64,000 nucleotides of DNA from Agromyces sp. H17E-10 (GCF_022919715.1 NZ_CP095042.1:1054001-1118000); one strand, 5' to 3'. Shown: positions 1 through 8,122, numbered from the stretch's first letter. Notes: generated by a model not told the origin, from the sequence alone. Numbers and translations are program-made.

Positions 1-835
1 AGGTGCCGATCGATCCCGTCGCCCAGTACAGCGTGAGGATGGTGCAGAGCGCATCTCGATCGAACCGCGACTCGACGTCACCCCCGCAGTCGCTCCAGTC
101 GCGGTACTTGTCGACGATCCAGGCGGCGAGCCCGGCCGGCGAGTCGACAAGGGCGGCGGCGATCGTGTCGGGGCGGGTGCCCATGATCGAGCTGTAGCCC
201 TCGTCGCCTTCGTCGTACGCCGCCTCGGCGTCGAGGAACGCCTGCTCGTCGGGCGTGATCGGCGACGCGTCGAAGTCGGCCGGGAACGCGCCGTGGATGA
301 GGTGCAGCCCCGCCACCTCGTTCGGGTGCATCGTCGCGAGCCACGTCGACGCCGCACCGCCGATGTCGCCACCGAACGCGAAGTACCGGTCGTACCCGAG
401 CGTCTCGGTCATGAGCACGTGGAAGGCCTCGGCGATCGCAGCTCGGGTGAGCGGGCCGTCGACGAGTTCGGAGAAGAGGAATCCCGGCAGCGACGGGATC
501 ACGACGTCGACGTCGAGCAGGTCGGCGAGCGGCAGCATCTCGACGAAGCTGCTCGGCCACCCGTGCGCGAGCAGCACGGGCGGCCTCGTCGGGTCGCGCC
601 GCAGGTGCACGAAGTGCTGCCCGCGGTCGACGAACTGCGGATACTCGTTGAGCCGTGCCTCGGCCGCGCGCCAGTCGAAGTCGTTCGCCCAGTAGTCGAC
701 GAGCGAGGCGAGATAACCGGGGTCGACGCCCGCACCCCAGGCGGACGCGCTCGGGGTGGTGAAGCGCGTGCGGGTGAGCCGGGCGCGCAGGTCGTCGAGC
801 ACGTCGTCGGAGACGGAGATCGGGAAGGGCTGCAT
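1..835 (-). CDS. Epoxide hydrolase (EHN-type alpha/beta hydrolase), 3' end cut by window
   Basis: The frame from the ATG at 835 reads to the window edge without a stop, giving about 278 residues; the C-terminus with the catalytic His lies outside. The first ~105 residues look like the epoxide hydrolase N-terminal (EHN) domain. An HGWP oxyanion-hole motif sits at residues 91-94 and the nucleophile elbow FGGDIGG carries Asp near residue 157, as in EHN enzymes that open epoxides by an Asp-ester intermediate. No signal peptide is seen, so it is probably cytoplasmic. It lies 54 bp downstream of a cupin gene on the same strand, so co-transcription with the cupin and the FAD oxidoreductase is possible. 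The substrate cannot be told. Confidence 0.85.
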   Translation of the reverse strand, partial: MQPFPISVSDDVLDDLRARLTRTRFTTPSASAWGAGVDPGYLASLVDYWANDFDWRAAEARLNEYPQFVDRGQHFVHLRRDPTRPPVLLAHGWPSSFVEMLPLADLLDVDVVIPSLPGFLFSELVDGPLTRAAIAEAFHVLMTETLGYDRYFAFGGDIGGAASTWLATMHPNEVAGLHLIHGAFPADFDASPITPDEQAFLDAEAAYDEGDEGYSSIMGTRPDTIAAALVDSPAGLAAWIVDKYRDWSDCGGDVESRFDRDALCTILTLYWATGSIGT

Positions 836-867
836 GGCCCGACGGTATCGGGCTCGACCGACGGCCG

Positions 868-893
868 TGGTCTCGATACGCGCTGCGCGCTAC
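868..893. repeat. Short REP-like word overlapping a gene end
   Basis: The stretch reads GTCTCGATACGCGCTGCGCG and then CTAC. It contains an internal GCGC-rich self-complementary core. I recall similar words as dispersed repeats in Microbacteriaceae genomes, but only one copy is present here. It includes the stop codon of the upstream cupin gene (TAG at 890-892). Confidence 0.35.
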
Positions 894-1270
894 CCGACCG
901 ACCGCACGTCGTCGATGATGACGTAGAGCTTGCGCACGGTCTCGTGCACGTCCCACACGCCGCGCCAGCCGCTCGGCGTGATGAGGGTGTCGCCGGCGCC
1001 GAAGGTCACGGGCTCCTCGCCGTCGACCTCGATCGTCACGCTCCCTGACAGGAACTGGCACACCTCCGTGTAGCCCTCGCGCGCGGCGGCGAACCGACCG
1101 GGCGTGCACTCCCAGTAGCCGACGTCGATGCCGGGCACCTCCCACAGCGAACCGGACGCCTCGAGCACGCCCTCGGTCAGGGCGGTGGGCTTCGGCACGG
1201 CAGGGCCGAGGTCGCGCGCGGTCGGCGCGAGCCCTGCGACGGTCGGTACGGCGGTGGGCTGGTCGGTCAT
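890..1270 (-). CDS. Cupin domain protein (DUF861/cupin_3 type)
   Basis: A 126-residue single-domain cupin. Residues ~45-115 hold the beta-barrel, with a WEC/GRF entry, the EVCQFLSGSV strand and the GAGDTLITPSGWRGVW segment typical of DUF861, the family that includes (S)-ureidoglycine aminohydrolase-like proteins. The metal-binding His/Glu pattern is weak, as is usual in this subfamily. The ATG at 1270 has a GGAG ribosome binding site two bases upstream. It sits between the epoxide hydrolase and an amine-type FAD oxidoreductase on the same strand (51-54 bp gaps), so the three may form one catabolic operon. The exact reaction is unknown. Confidence 0.85.
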   Translation of the reverse strand: MTDQPTAVPTVAGLAPTARDLGPAVPKPTALTEGVLEASGSLWEVPGIDVGYWECTPGRFAAAREGYTEVCQFLSGSVTIEVDGEEPVTFGAGDTLITPSGWRGVWDVHETVRKLYVIIDDVRSVG

Positions 1271-1321
1271 GGTTGCTCCGATGTTCGATACGTTCGGGGT
1301 CGTGGGCGCGCGGCCCCGCGT

Positions 1322-2692
1322 TCAGCGCCCGGCGACGAGGTCGGCGACCTTCGCGATGGGCGACGTGGTCGCCCGCCCCCGCTGCTCCCCGCGGTCGGCG
1401 GCGTGGTACGCGGTGTAGATCGCCTGCACGGCGAGCCAGCGCAGCGGCTCGATCTCCCAGTTGCGGGCCTGGTGCCCCACCCACGGCAGGCGGGTGAGCT
1501 CGGTGTCCTGGCCGAGCACGAGGTCGCGCAACGTGCGACCCGCGAGGTTCGTGGCGGTCACGCCCGTGCCGACGTAGCCGCCGGCCCAGCCGAGGCCGGT
1601 CGCCCGGTCGTGGCCGACGGTCGCCGCCCAGTCGCGGGGAACGCCGAGCACGCCCGACCAGGCGTGGTCGATCGCGGCGCTCGTCGTCTGCGGGAAGAAG
1701 CGGTTCAGGAGGGCCGTCAAGCTCTCGATCGTGCGCTGCTGGGTCTGTCCGTCCTGGTCGACGTGCGACCCGTAGCGGTAGGGCACACCGCGGCCGCCGA
1801 ACGCGATGCGGTCGTCGGCGGTGCGCTGCGCGTACATGTAGACGTGCGCGAAGTCGCCGAGCACCTCGCGGCCGTTCCAGCCGATCTGCTCCCAGACGGA
1901 AGCTGCGAGCGGTTCGGTCACGATGAGCGACGAGTTCATCGGCAGCCAGGTGCGGTGCAGGCCCTTGAGATCGGGCGTGAAGCCCTCGGTCGCGCGCAGC
2001 ACGTGCGCCGCGCGCACGGTGCCGTGGTCGGTACGGGCCTCGCCGGGCACGATCTCGGTGACGGTCGTGCCCTCGTAGATCGCGACGCCGAGCCGTTCGA
2101 CGGCCTGCGCGAGCCCGAGTGCGAGCTTCGCGGGGTGGATGCGTGCCGCGTGCGGGTGCCAGATACCGCCCAGCACGCCGTCGACGTTGATGCGCGCGGC
2201 GGCGGCCTTCGCGTCGAACACCTCGACGTCGGTCGCGGGCCACGACTGCTCCGACCCGCCGGCGGCCTCGAGCCGGGCGAGCTGGGCCGGGTTCAGCGCC
2301 ACCTCGAACTCGCCACCCTTGTGGATGTCGGCGTCGATGCCCTCGGTCGCGGCGACCGCGATGACCTCGTCGACCGTCGCGTTGAGCGCGCGCTGCTGCG
2401 CGATCGCGGCCTCACGGCCGTGCGTCTTCACGTACTGGGCACGGCCGCCGGTGACCGAGTTGGTGAGCCACCCGCCGTTGCGCCCCGAGGCCCCGTAGCC
2501 CGCGAAGCGGCGCTCGAGCACGGCGACGCGCAGGTCGGGCTGGTCGCGCTTCAGGTAGTAGGCCGTCCAGAGCCCGGTGTAGCCGGCGCCGACGATCGCC
2601 ACGTCCACGTCGAGGTCGCCCGGAAGCGCCGGTCGCGGGGTCGGCACGCCGACCTGCTGCAGCCAGAACGAGACGCCGCCGTTGACCGTCAT
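1322..2692 (-). CDS. FAD-dependent amine oxidoreductase (DAO family, gamma-glutamylputrescine oxidase-like)
   Basis: A 456-residue flavoprotein of the D-amino-acid oxidase (DAO) fold. The dinucleotide-binding GAGYTG lies at residues 35-40, followed by an acidic strand end (VLERRFAGYGASGRNGGWL) typical of PuuB-like and OrdL-like oxidases. The C-terminal GWAGGYVGTGVTATNLAGRT segment closes the FAD site. Family members oxidise secondary amines such as gamma-glutamylputrescine, N-methyl amino acids or betaine derivatives with O2, giving aldehyde or imine plus H2O2. The gene faces a TetR gene across a 177-bp region with a perfect palindrome. Length is normal. The substrate is inferred only at class level; a role in polyamine or methylamine breakdown is likely. 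Confidence 0.85.
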   Translation of the reverse strand: MTVNGGVSFWLQQVGVPTPRPALPGDLDVDVAIVGAGYTGLWTAYYLKRDQPDLRVAVLERRFAGYGASGRNGGWLTNSVTGGRAQYVKTHGREAAIAQQRALNATVDEVIAVAATEGIDADIHKGGEFEVALNPAQLARLEAAGGSEQSWPATDVEVFDAKAAAARINVDGVLGGIWHPHAARIHPAKLALGLAQAVERLGVAIYEGTTVTEIVPGEARTDHGTVRAAHVLRATEGFTPDLKGLHRTWLPMNSSLIVTEPLAASVWEQIGWNGREVLGDFAHVYMYAQRTADDRIAFGGRGVPYRYGSHVDQDGQTQQRTIESLTALLNRFFPQTTSAAIDHAWSGVLGVPRDWAATVGHDRATGLGWAGGYVGTGVTATNLAGRTLRDLVLGQDTELTRLPWVGHQARNWEIEPLRWLAVQAIYTAYHAADRGEQRGRATTSPIAKVADLVAGR

Positions 2693-2776
2693 GTGGGGTG
2701 TGCTCCATCTTCGTCGAGGGTCCGCCGCCGCGGACGGGGCGCCGGCGAGGCATCCCGTTCGCCTGAGATATCGGCG

Positions 2777-2788
2777 TGTTGTACAACA
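2777..2788. promoter_or_regulatory. Candidate TetR operator, 12-bp perfect palindrome
   Basis: TGTTGTACAACA is a perfect palindrome in the region between the divergent FAD oxidoreductase and TetR genes, an AT-rich island in GC-rich DNA. Its place, 85 bp from the oxidoreductase start and 81 bp from the chosen TetR start, fits autoregulation and control of the divergent operon. Function is inferred. Confidence 0.55.
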
Positions 2789-2868
2789 GTGTTTTGAAAC
2801 GTACCCTCGTCATGTCAGGCTGTCAAACGCCGGCTCGCGCACGACGAGCCGGTGAGGGAGGGAGGCCC

Positions 2869-3486
2869 GTGCCGATCGAGGTCGACCCCGACGAGCGCCT
2901 CGCCGACATCGCCCGCGCGACCGTCGAGGTCGCCCGCGAGCGCGGCACGCGCGCCGTGACGCTGCGCGCCGTGGCCGAGCGCCTCGACCGCTCGACCGCC
3001 TACATCACGAACTTCGTGCCGTCGCGCGCGCTGCTCATGGCGAACGCGCTCGACCACGCCCGCGCCCAGTGGGACGAGTCGCGCGCGGCCCACCTCGGCG
3101 ATCGCGTCGGCGTCGAGCGCCTCGCCGAGCTCACCCGCTGGATGTGCTCCTCCTCCCCCGAGGAGAACGTGCTGCGCAGCCTCTGGATCGAGGTCATCGC
3201 CGACGTGCGCGGCGCGAACCGGCGCGCCTACGAGGTGGTGAAGGGCGTTACGGATGCCACCTACGGCAAGTTCCTCGCGGGCGCCGAGCACGTCGCGCAC
3301 GACGGCGAACGGGTCGACCACGACGAGGCCGCCCACATCGCCGACATCCTCTACCTCTACTGCCGCGGCTACGAGGTGAAGGCGATCGAAGACCCCGAGG
3401 TCTGGACCGACGAGCGGGTGCAGGCCTCGCTCGAGGTGCTGCTCGACGCCCTCGTGTTCGGGCGCTCCGGTTCGCCTGCCGAGTGA
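2869..3486 (+). CDS. TetR/AcrR family transcriptional regulator
   Basis: A 205-residue one-component repressor. Residues ~8-55 form the TetR helix-turn-helix (the TLRAVAERLDRSTAYI segment), followed by an all-helical ligand domain. The GTG at 2869 was chosen because a GGGAGGGAGG tract lies just upstream and the protein begins right before the HTH. In-frame GTG/ATG codons at 2776 and 2812 would add an unstructured basic leader and would put the TGTTGTACAACA palindrome inside the gene. It is divergent to the amine oxidoreductase/cupin/epoxide hydrolase run and probably represses it. The ligand is unknown. Confidence 0.85.
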   Translation: MPIEVDPDERLADIARATVEVARERGTRAVTLRAVAERLDRSTAYITNFVPSRALLMANALDHARAQWDESRAAHLGDRVGVERLAELTRWMCSSSPEENVLRSLWIEVIADVRGANRRAYEVVKGVTDATYGKFLAGAEHVAHDGERVDHDEAAHIADILYLYCRGYEVKAIEDPEVWTDERVQASLEVLLDALVFGRSGSPAE

Positions 3487-3497
3487 CGGCCGCACGA

Positions 3498-3513
3498 CCG
3501 GTCGCGCGACCGG
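3498..3513. terminator. Palindromic hairpin downstream of the TetR gene
   Basis: CCGGTCGCGCGACCGG is a perfect 16-bp palindrome 12 bp after the TetR stop. Flanking CGGCCGC/GCGGCCG-like bases could lengthen the stem. It has no T-tract and its loop would be minimal, so termination is only a suggestion. Confidence 0.35.
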
Positions 3514-3579
3514 CCGCGCAGCCGTACGAGATGCCGCCGTCGGCTACCCTCGAACCAGGTCGACACGATCGGGGGACGA

Positions 3580-3855
3580 ATGACTGACCTGTCGATCGAT
3601 CGCGAGCATCTCGAGCAGATCACGCGGAAGCTCGAATCGGCCGCCGAGCGGCTCGTACTGCAGTCACGCGTGGTCTCACCGGGCGCGGCGGGACTCCAGT
3701 CCCCGACCGCCGAGGACGCGCTCGCCGAGGCGGCGCGCCAGCATGCGGCTCGCGCCGAGGCGCTGCACACGCGACTCTCGGAACTCGCCGAACGACCCAC
3801 GACCGTCGCCGACCGCTTCGCCCAGCAGGACCGCGTACTCGGGGAAACAGACTGA
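3580..3855 (+). CDS. Small helical protein paired with a DUF1023 hydrolase (WXG100-like size)
   Basis: A 91-residue, Ala/Glu/Arg-rich protein predicted to be almost wholly alpha-helical (two long helices, residues ~6-35 and ~45-85). It has no signal peptide and no clear WXG motif. Its stop overlaps the ATG of the next gene (TGATG), so translation is coupled. In actinobacteria such small helical proteins often precede DUF1023 proteins and resemble ESX/WXG100-type secretion partners. That link is inference from size, helicity and position; the family is not firmly recognised. Confidence 0.7.
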   Translation: MTDLSIDREHLEQITRKLESAAERLVLQSRVVSPGAAGLQSPTAEDALAEAARQHAARAEALHTRLSELAERPTTVADRFAQQDRVLGETD

Positions 3856-5594
3856 TGGCGTGGACGGAGGATCACCCGTCGGCGGGATATCCCGATCAGA
3901 TCCGGGCGGTCGCACGAGCACGGCAGGACGCCGCAGACGGCATCCGCGAGGCGATCTCACGGCTCGACGACGCCAGAGGCATCGCCGAGGACGACGAATG
4001 GAAGGGCGAGGCGAAGTCGTCCTTCCTCACGGCACTCGACGGGCCGGGTCCCGACCTGGTCGTACTCGCCGACGGATTCGATCATCACGCGCAACTGCTC
4101 CGCGGCTACGCGGGCGACCTCGAGACGCTCGCGGAGACCGAACGCGCGCTTCGCGAGCGCCGCGACGAGCTGCACGACGACGAGGCGGCGGCCACCCGCG
4201 AGCTGCGGGTGCTCGCGCCGCCCGGCTTCACCACGGGCGACGAGTCCGAGGACGAACGCATCGCGCGTCGTCGAGCCCGCTATCGCGAGACGATCGAGGA
4301 CGCGCGCTCGGGACTCGACGCCGTCGAGCACGACTGGGATGAACTCGTCCGTGAGCGGCGCCGGATCGACCGCGAGCTCGCCGCCCGCCTCACCGATGCG
4401 CTTTCGCTGGGCGGCGCCTGGCGGATCGATGCCGAGACGATCGCGTCGTCGTCAGCGAGCGCGCTGCTCGAGAAGCTCTCGGAGCTCTCCGAAGGAGACC
4501 TCGCGCTGCTGCTCGAGCTGCATCCCGAGCTCGCCGAAACCCTGATCGAGGCCGACCCGAACGCGGTCGCCGAACTGTGGGCGACGCTCTCTCCGGAGGC
4601 GCGGCGCACCCTCGTGAACGGCATCCCCGAGATCGTCGGCAACCTCGGCGGCGTGCCGTATGCCGCGCGAGACCTCGCGAACCGCCTCGTGCTCGACCGC
4701 ACCATCACACGGCTCGAGGCGACCGGCCTCGGTTCGCAGGAGCTGAGCGACCTGCGCGCGATCCGGGAGGCGCTGGCGACGGCGTCGAAGAACTATCCGA
4801 TGCAGCTCGTCTCGCTGGATGCCGACGCCGAGCCGAAGCCGCTCGCGGCCATCTCGGTCGGCGACCTCGACACGGCGACGAACGCGACGTTCCAGGTCTC
4901 GGGCATGTACTCGTCGACGAGCGACATGGTCAACGCCGTGACCGATGCGAAGACGATGAAGCGAACGGAGGACGAGTGGGCGACCTACCTCGGCCTCGGC
5001 GGTTCGACGGCGGTCGTCGCCTGGATCGGCTACTCGTCGCCCGACGCGATCACCGTGCTCGGCGAAGGGCACGCCCGCACCGGCGCGAAGCTGCTCGAAC
5101 AGGAACTCCGCGCCTACGACGCGACCGTCGGCACCGGAACGACGCTCAACATCAACGCCCACTCGTACGGCACGCCGACCGTCGCGATCGCACTGAGCCA
5201 GCCGGGCATCTCGGCCGACTCGTTCGCGATGTACGGGTCGGCGGGTCTGACGGGCGATGTCAGCCTCGGCGGGCTCCACGTGCCCGACGGCCAGGTCTGG
5301 GCCGGCGAGACGATCGACGACCCGTGGGCACCGACCGGGCGGATCCTGAGCGGACGCCAGGACCCGGCCGACTGGACCGGAGTGAACGAATTCGGCACCA
5401 ACGGCGGCGAGACCGACCCGATCTCGGGCGAGCGGCTCGCCGAGTCGCACGGACACGGCGAGTACCTCATCCCGTCGAGCGAGTCGGTGCGCAACCTCGC
5501 CCTCATCAACCTCGGTCGCGGCGACCTGGTCACGAGCGATCTCACGACGCTCGCGCCGGGCGCGCCGGGTGACGACTCCGGCGGGGTGGTGTGA
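3855..5594 (+). CDS. DUF1023 alpha/beta hydrolase with N-terminal helical domain
   Basis: A 579-residue protein. Residues ~1-170 are helical and charged and resemble the WXG100-like N-domain of proteins handled by type VII secretion. Residues ~320-520 are a DUF1023 alpha/beta-hydrolase domain: the strand AVVAWIGYSSP, then NINAHSYGT with the nucleophile Ser437, and the MYGSAGL segment after it. No Sec signal or membrane helix is seen. It is coupled to the preceding small helical gene and the following lipoprotein gene by one-base TGATG overlaps, so the three products are probably made in step and work together at the cell surface. The substrate is unknown; ester or peptide hydrolysis is likely. 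Confidence 0.85.
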   Translation: MAWTEDHPSAGYPDQIRAVARARQDAADGIREAISRLDDARGIAEDDEWKGEAKSSFLTALDGPGPDLVVLADGFDHHAQLLRGYAGDLETLAETERALRERRDELHDDEAAATRELRVLAPPGFTTGDESEDERIARRRARYRETIEDARSGLDAVEHDWDELVRERRRIDRELAARLTDALSLGGAWRIDAETIASSSASALLEKLSELSEGDLALLLELHPELAETLIEADPNAVAELWATLSPEARRTLVNGIPEIVGNLGGVPYAARDLANRLVLDRTITRLEATGLGSQELSDLRAIREALATASKNYPMQLVSLDADAEPKPLAAISVGDLDTATNATFQVSGMYSSTSDMVNAVTDAKTMKRTEDEWATYLGLGGSTAVVAWIGYSSPDAITVLGEGHARTGAKLLEQELRAYDATVGTGTTLNINAHSYGTPTVAIALSQPGISADSFAMYGSAGLTGDVSLGGLHVPDGQVWAGETIDDPWAPTGRILSGRQDPADWTGVNEFGTNGGETDPISGERLAESHGHGEYLIPSSESVRNLALINLGRGDLVTSDLTTLAPGAPGDDSGGVV

Positions 5595-6076
5595 TGCTCG
5601 CCCGCACCGGAGGCCTCATCGCCGCGGTCGCCGCCGTCCTCGCCCTGGTCGGCTGTGCAACGGAAGGACAATCGGACATGACCGCTGAGACCGCCCGAGA
5701 CGAACTCGCGGCCCTCTTCGACGAGACCGAGACCCTGCTCGGCGGCGACTGGGAGAACCGCGACGACCCGGCGCCGTACGAATGCACGACCGCTAGCGGC
5801 GGGGTGGGCGTGCAGTACGCGTTCTCGCGGCTCGGCGACGGCGCGACCGACGAGGCGACCATCGACGCGCACCTCGACGAGGTCGCCGCGCTCTGGGGAG
5901 AGCACGGATATGAGACCGAGGTCGTCCGCGAAGGGGATCTCGGACCGCGACTCGTCGGCGGCAACGACCGCAGGTCGCGCATCACGTTCGCGATGTCGAC
6001 CGAGGGATCGTTCCTCTCCGGCGGCAGCGACTGCGAGCCCGGTTCCCCTGAGGCCTCCGAGCCTGTTTCGGAGTGA
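5594..6076 (+). CDS. Predicted lipoprotein of the DUF1023 cassette
   Basis: About 160 residues with a lipoprotein signal peptide: a short Arg-containing start, a hydrophobic stretch and the lipobox LVGC with Cys at about residue 21. The mature part is acidic, with Cys residues in YECTT and SDCEP that could form a disulfide. The ATG at 5594 overlaps the stop of the DUF1023 gene (TGATG); a GTG one codon earlier is also possible. It is the last gene of the cassette and is followed by a strong hairpin. No domain family is recognised. Confidence 0.8.
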   Translation: MLARTGGLIAAVAAVLALVGCATEGQSDMTAETARDELAALFDETETLLGGDWENRDDPAPYECTTASGGVGVQYAFSRLGDGATDEATIDAHLDEVAALWGEHGYETEVVREGDLGPRLVGGNDRRSRITFAMSTEGSFLSGGSDCEPGSPEASEPVSE

Positions 6077-6078
6077 TG

Positions 6079-6118
6079 TCCGATCGTGGCCGCGCGACAC
6101 GGCGCGGCCACGATCGGA
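6079..6118. terminator. Bidirectional hairpin terminator
   Basis: A perfect 16-bp stem (TCCGATCGTGGCCGCG paired with CGCGGCCACGATCGGA) with an 8-nt loop lies between the convergent lipoprotein and FBP genes. No long T-tract follows, as is common in actinobacteria. Confidence 0.85.
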
Positions 6119-6127
6119 TGACCTCGC

Positions 6128-6622
6128 TCAGCCCTCGCCGGCGCCCACCGTGCGGATGAACCCGAGCACGTTGTCGCGCAGCGCCTCGACGCGGCGTTCG
6201 CGGGCGGCCTCGACGTCGAAACCGATGTACGCGGTCGGCGGGCGCTTGCGCGCGTTCGCCGAGCACTGGAAGTCGGCGCACACGAGCGTGCCGACGGTGT
6301 CGCCCTTGCGGCCCGCCTGTCCGGCGCGGCGCGCGATGAAGAAGAGCACGTCGTTCGGCAGGTGCACGTCCTCGCACCAGGCGCACTGGGGGCGTGAGCG
6401 CATGCGCCCCTCGGCGCGCTTCAGCATGACGCCGACCAGTTCGCCGTCGACCTCCGCGACGACGTAGGCGACGTTCGGCAGCTTGCGGTCGCGCCAGCCG
6501 AGGAAGTCGCGGCGGTCCCAGTCGAGGTCGGCGAAGTCGGCGGGCAGGGTGAGCGTGTTGCGCTCACGGACGGTGGCGTTGACGAAGGACGCGCGGATCT
6601 GCGCGTCGGTGATGGGAAGCAT
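6128..6622 (-). CDS. FBP/FusB-like elongation factor G-binding protein
   Basis: A 164-residue protein with the two-part FBP architecture: an N-terminal helical domain (residues ~1-75) and a C-terminal treble-clef zinc finger (residues ~80-160). The four zinc Cys are visible as CAWC and CADFQC, followed by the ARKRPP basic segment and the GFDVEAARERRVEAL helix. FusB/FBP proteins bind EF-G and, in some species, free ribosomes stalled by fusidic acid; most environmental actinobacterial members are described only as EF-G-binding. No mobile context is seen, so a native ribosome-related role is more likely than acquired resistance. Confidence 0.85.
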   Translation of the reverse strand: MLPITDAQIRASFVNATVRERNTLTLPADFADLDWDRRDFLGWRDRKLPNVAYVVAEVDGELVGVMLKRAEGRMRSRPQCAWCEDVHLPNDVLFFIARRAGQAGRKGDTVGTLVCADFQCSANARKRPPTAYIGFDVEAARERRVEALRDNVLGFIRTVGAGEG

Positions 6623-6935
6623 GAATCGGAACCTGTTCTGTTCGCCACCCGATCGGGCGGCACGTTGACGTGTGCGACGACGTCGGCCACGGGCGTTTCC
6701 GGGCGCGGACGACGGCGGCCCCCGGGCGGATGCCGGCGACCGCGGGCGGGGTCAACTGATCGCGGCGCGTACGGCGCCGGCGACCCCCTCACGCCCGCGC
6801 GCATTCGCGGGCACACCAGAACGATTCACGATCGCCGAGTCTACGCCCGCGAACCGGAACGGCGGCTGAACGGGCCGGTCGGCACTCGATGAGCGGGTGA
6901 GGATCGGCATCGGGGGTCGCCTGGCGTCGGGGTCC
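6623..6935. other. Intergenic region without a supportable gene
   Basis: Between the FBP gene and the YcaQ-like gene there is no reading frame with convincing protein character. The only structure seen is a near-palindrome CCACCCGATCGGGCGG at about 6646-6661, just upstream of the FBP start on the minus strand, which may be regulatory. Confidence 0.5.
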
Positions 6936-6979
6936 TCGGGGGTCGGGGTCGTCGGGGGTCGGGGTCGTCGGGGGTCGGG
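6936..6979 (+). repeat. G-rich 16-bp tandem repeat at a promoter
   Basis: The 16-bp unit TCGGGGGTCGGGGTCG occurs twice exactly (6936-6951, 6952-6967) and a third time in part (6968-6979). Runs of 4-5 G separated by TC could form a G-quadruplex on the plus strand. It occupies the expected -35 area of the YcaQ-like gene, whose TAGCCT -10 element is at 6982-6987. Confidence 0.8.
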
Positions 6980-6994
6980 TCTAGCCTCGACCCC

Positions 6995-8122
6995 ATGGCA
7001 GCGCATCGGCTCGACCTCACCACGGCCCGACGCCTCGCGGTGCGTGCACAACGGCTCGAGGCATCCCGGCCGACCGACCTCGTCAGCCTCGTGCACGATC
7101 TCAACCTGCTGCAACTCGACCCGACCGCGGCGATCGCGCCGAACGCCGACCTCGCCGCGTGGAGCCGGCTCGGCGGGTCGTACCGCCCGAGCGACCTGAC
7201 CGCGGCACTCGAGCGCGACCGCGCGCTGTTCGAGCTCGACGCGCTCATCCGGCCCGTCGGCGATCTTCCGATGCTGCGGTCCGAGATGGCCTCGTTTCCC
7301 GAATGGCCGCGCTGGCGCGACTGGCTCGAGCAGAATGACGGGTTCCGACGCGACGTGCTGAACCTGCTGGCGGATGCTCCGGCGCCGATGCTCTCCCGCG
7401 ACATCCCCGACACGAGCGCCGTGGCCTGGCAGTCGACCGGGTGGACCCACGATCGCAACGTGAGCCGCATGCTCGAGTCGCTCGCGCTGCGCGGCGAGAT
7501 CGCGATCGCCGGCCGGCAGGGGCGCGAACGCCTGTGGACGCTCGCGGAGCGGGTGTACCCGGCGGTCGTGCCGGGCTCCGAACTGACCGCCGAGGCAGCG
7601 ACGGCGCTGCGCAACGAGCGCCGACTGACGTCGCTCGGCATCGCCAGGGCGAAGAGCACGAAGATGCCGCTCGAGCCGGTCGACGTCGGGCGGGCCGGCG
7701 AGCCGGCCGTCGTCGACGGCGTGCCCGGTGAATGGCGGGTCGACCCCGAGTTGCTCGCGTCCCTCGGCGACGAGGCATCCGGCCGTCCGTTCGAGCCGCG
7801 CGCAGCACTCCTGTCGCCGTTCGACCGGCTCATCTACGACCGCAAGCGCGCCCTGCAGCTCTTCGACTTCGAGTACACGCTCGAGATGTACAAGCCGGCC
7901 CTGAAGCGGCGGTGGGGGTACTTCGCGCTGCCGATCCTCGTGGGCGACCGGCTCGTCGGCAAGCTCGACGCGAAGGCCGAGCGCGGCGACGGCGTGCTCG
8001 TCGTGAACGCCGTGCACGAGGACGTGCCGTTCGATCGTGCGACGCGCGACGCGGTCGACGGCGAGATCGCCGCGCTCGCGGAGTGGCTCGGGCTCGAGGT
8101 CGCCGACCGCCGCCGCCGTTGA
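6995..8122 (+). CDS. Winged-helix DNA glycosylase of the YcaQ/AlkX family
   Basis: A 375-residue HTH_42 (formerly DUF1006) protein. E. coli YcaQ/AlkX unhooks DNA interstrand crosslinks and alkylated purines. The family QxD catalytic motif is seen as Q40-L-D42 in NLLQLDP. Conserved blocks follow: LLSPFDRLIYDRKR (~residue 272) and EMYKPALKRRWGYFALPIL (~residue 295), both diagnostic. Tandem winged-helix domains make up the rest. The start is the ATG at 6995, with TAGCCT seven bases upstream and no Shine-Dalgarno sequence, so the mRNA is probably leaderless. Length is normal. Assignment to the family is firm; the exact lesion repaired is inferred. Confidence 0.9.
   Translation: MAAHRLDLTTARRLAVRAQRLEASRPTDLVSLVHDLNLLQLDPTAAIAPNADLAAWSRLGGSYRPSDLTAALERDRALFELDALIRPVGDLPMLRSEMASFPEWPRWRDWLEQNDGFRRDVLNLLADAPAPMLSRDIPDTSAVAWQSTGWTHDRNVSRMLESLALRGEIAIAGRQGRERLWTLAERVYPAVVPGSELTAEAATALRNERRLTSLGIARAKSTKMPLEPVDVGRAGEPAVVDGVPGEWRVDPELLASLGDEASGRPFEPRAALLSPFDRLIYDRKRALQLFDFEYTLEMYKPALKRRWGYFALPILVGDRLVGKLDAKAERGDGVLVVNAVHEDVPFDRATRDAVDGEIAALAEWLGLEVADRRRR

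Noticed and set aside
6128..6622. Acquired fusidic acid resistance gene
   Set aside because: FBP-type proteins are common chromosomal genes in actinobacteria; no mobile context or composition shift is visible.
6665..6892. Small gene between the FBP and YcaQ-like genes
   Set aside because: A 75-codon frame with Arg/Gly-rich composition, no ribosome binding site and no recognisable features.
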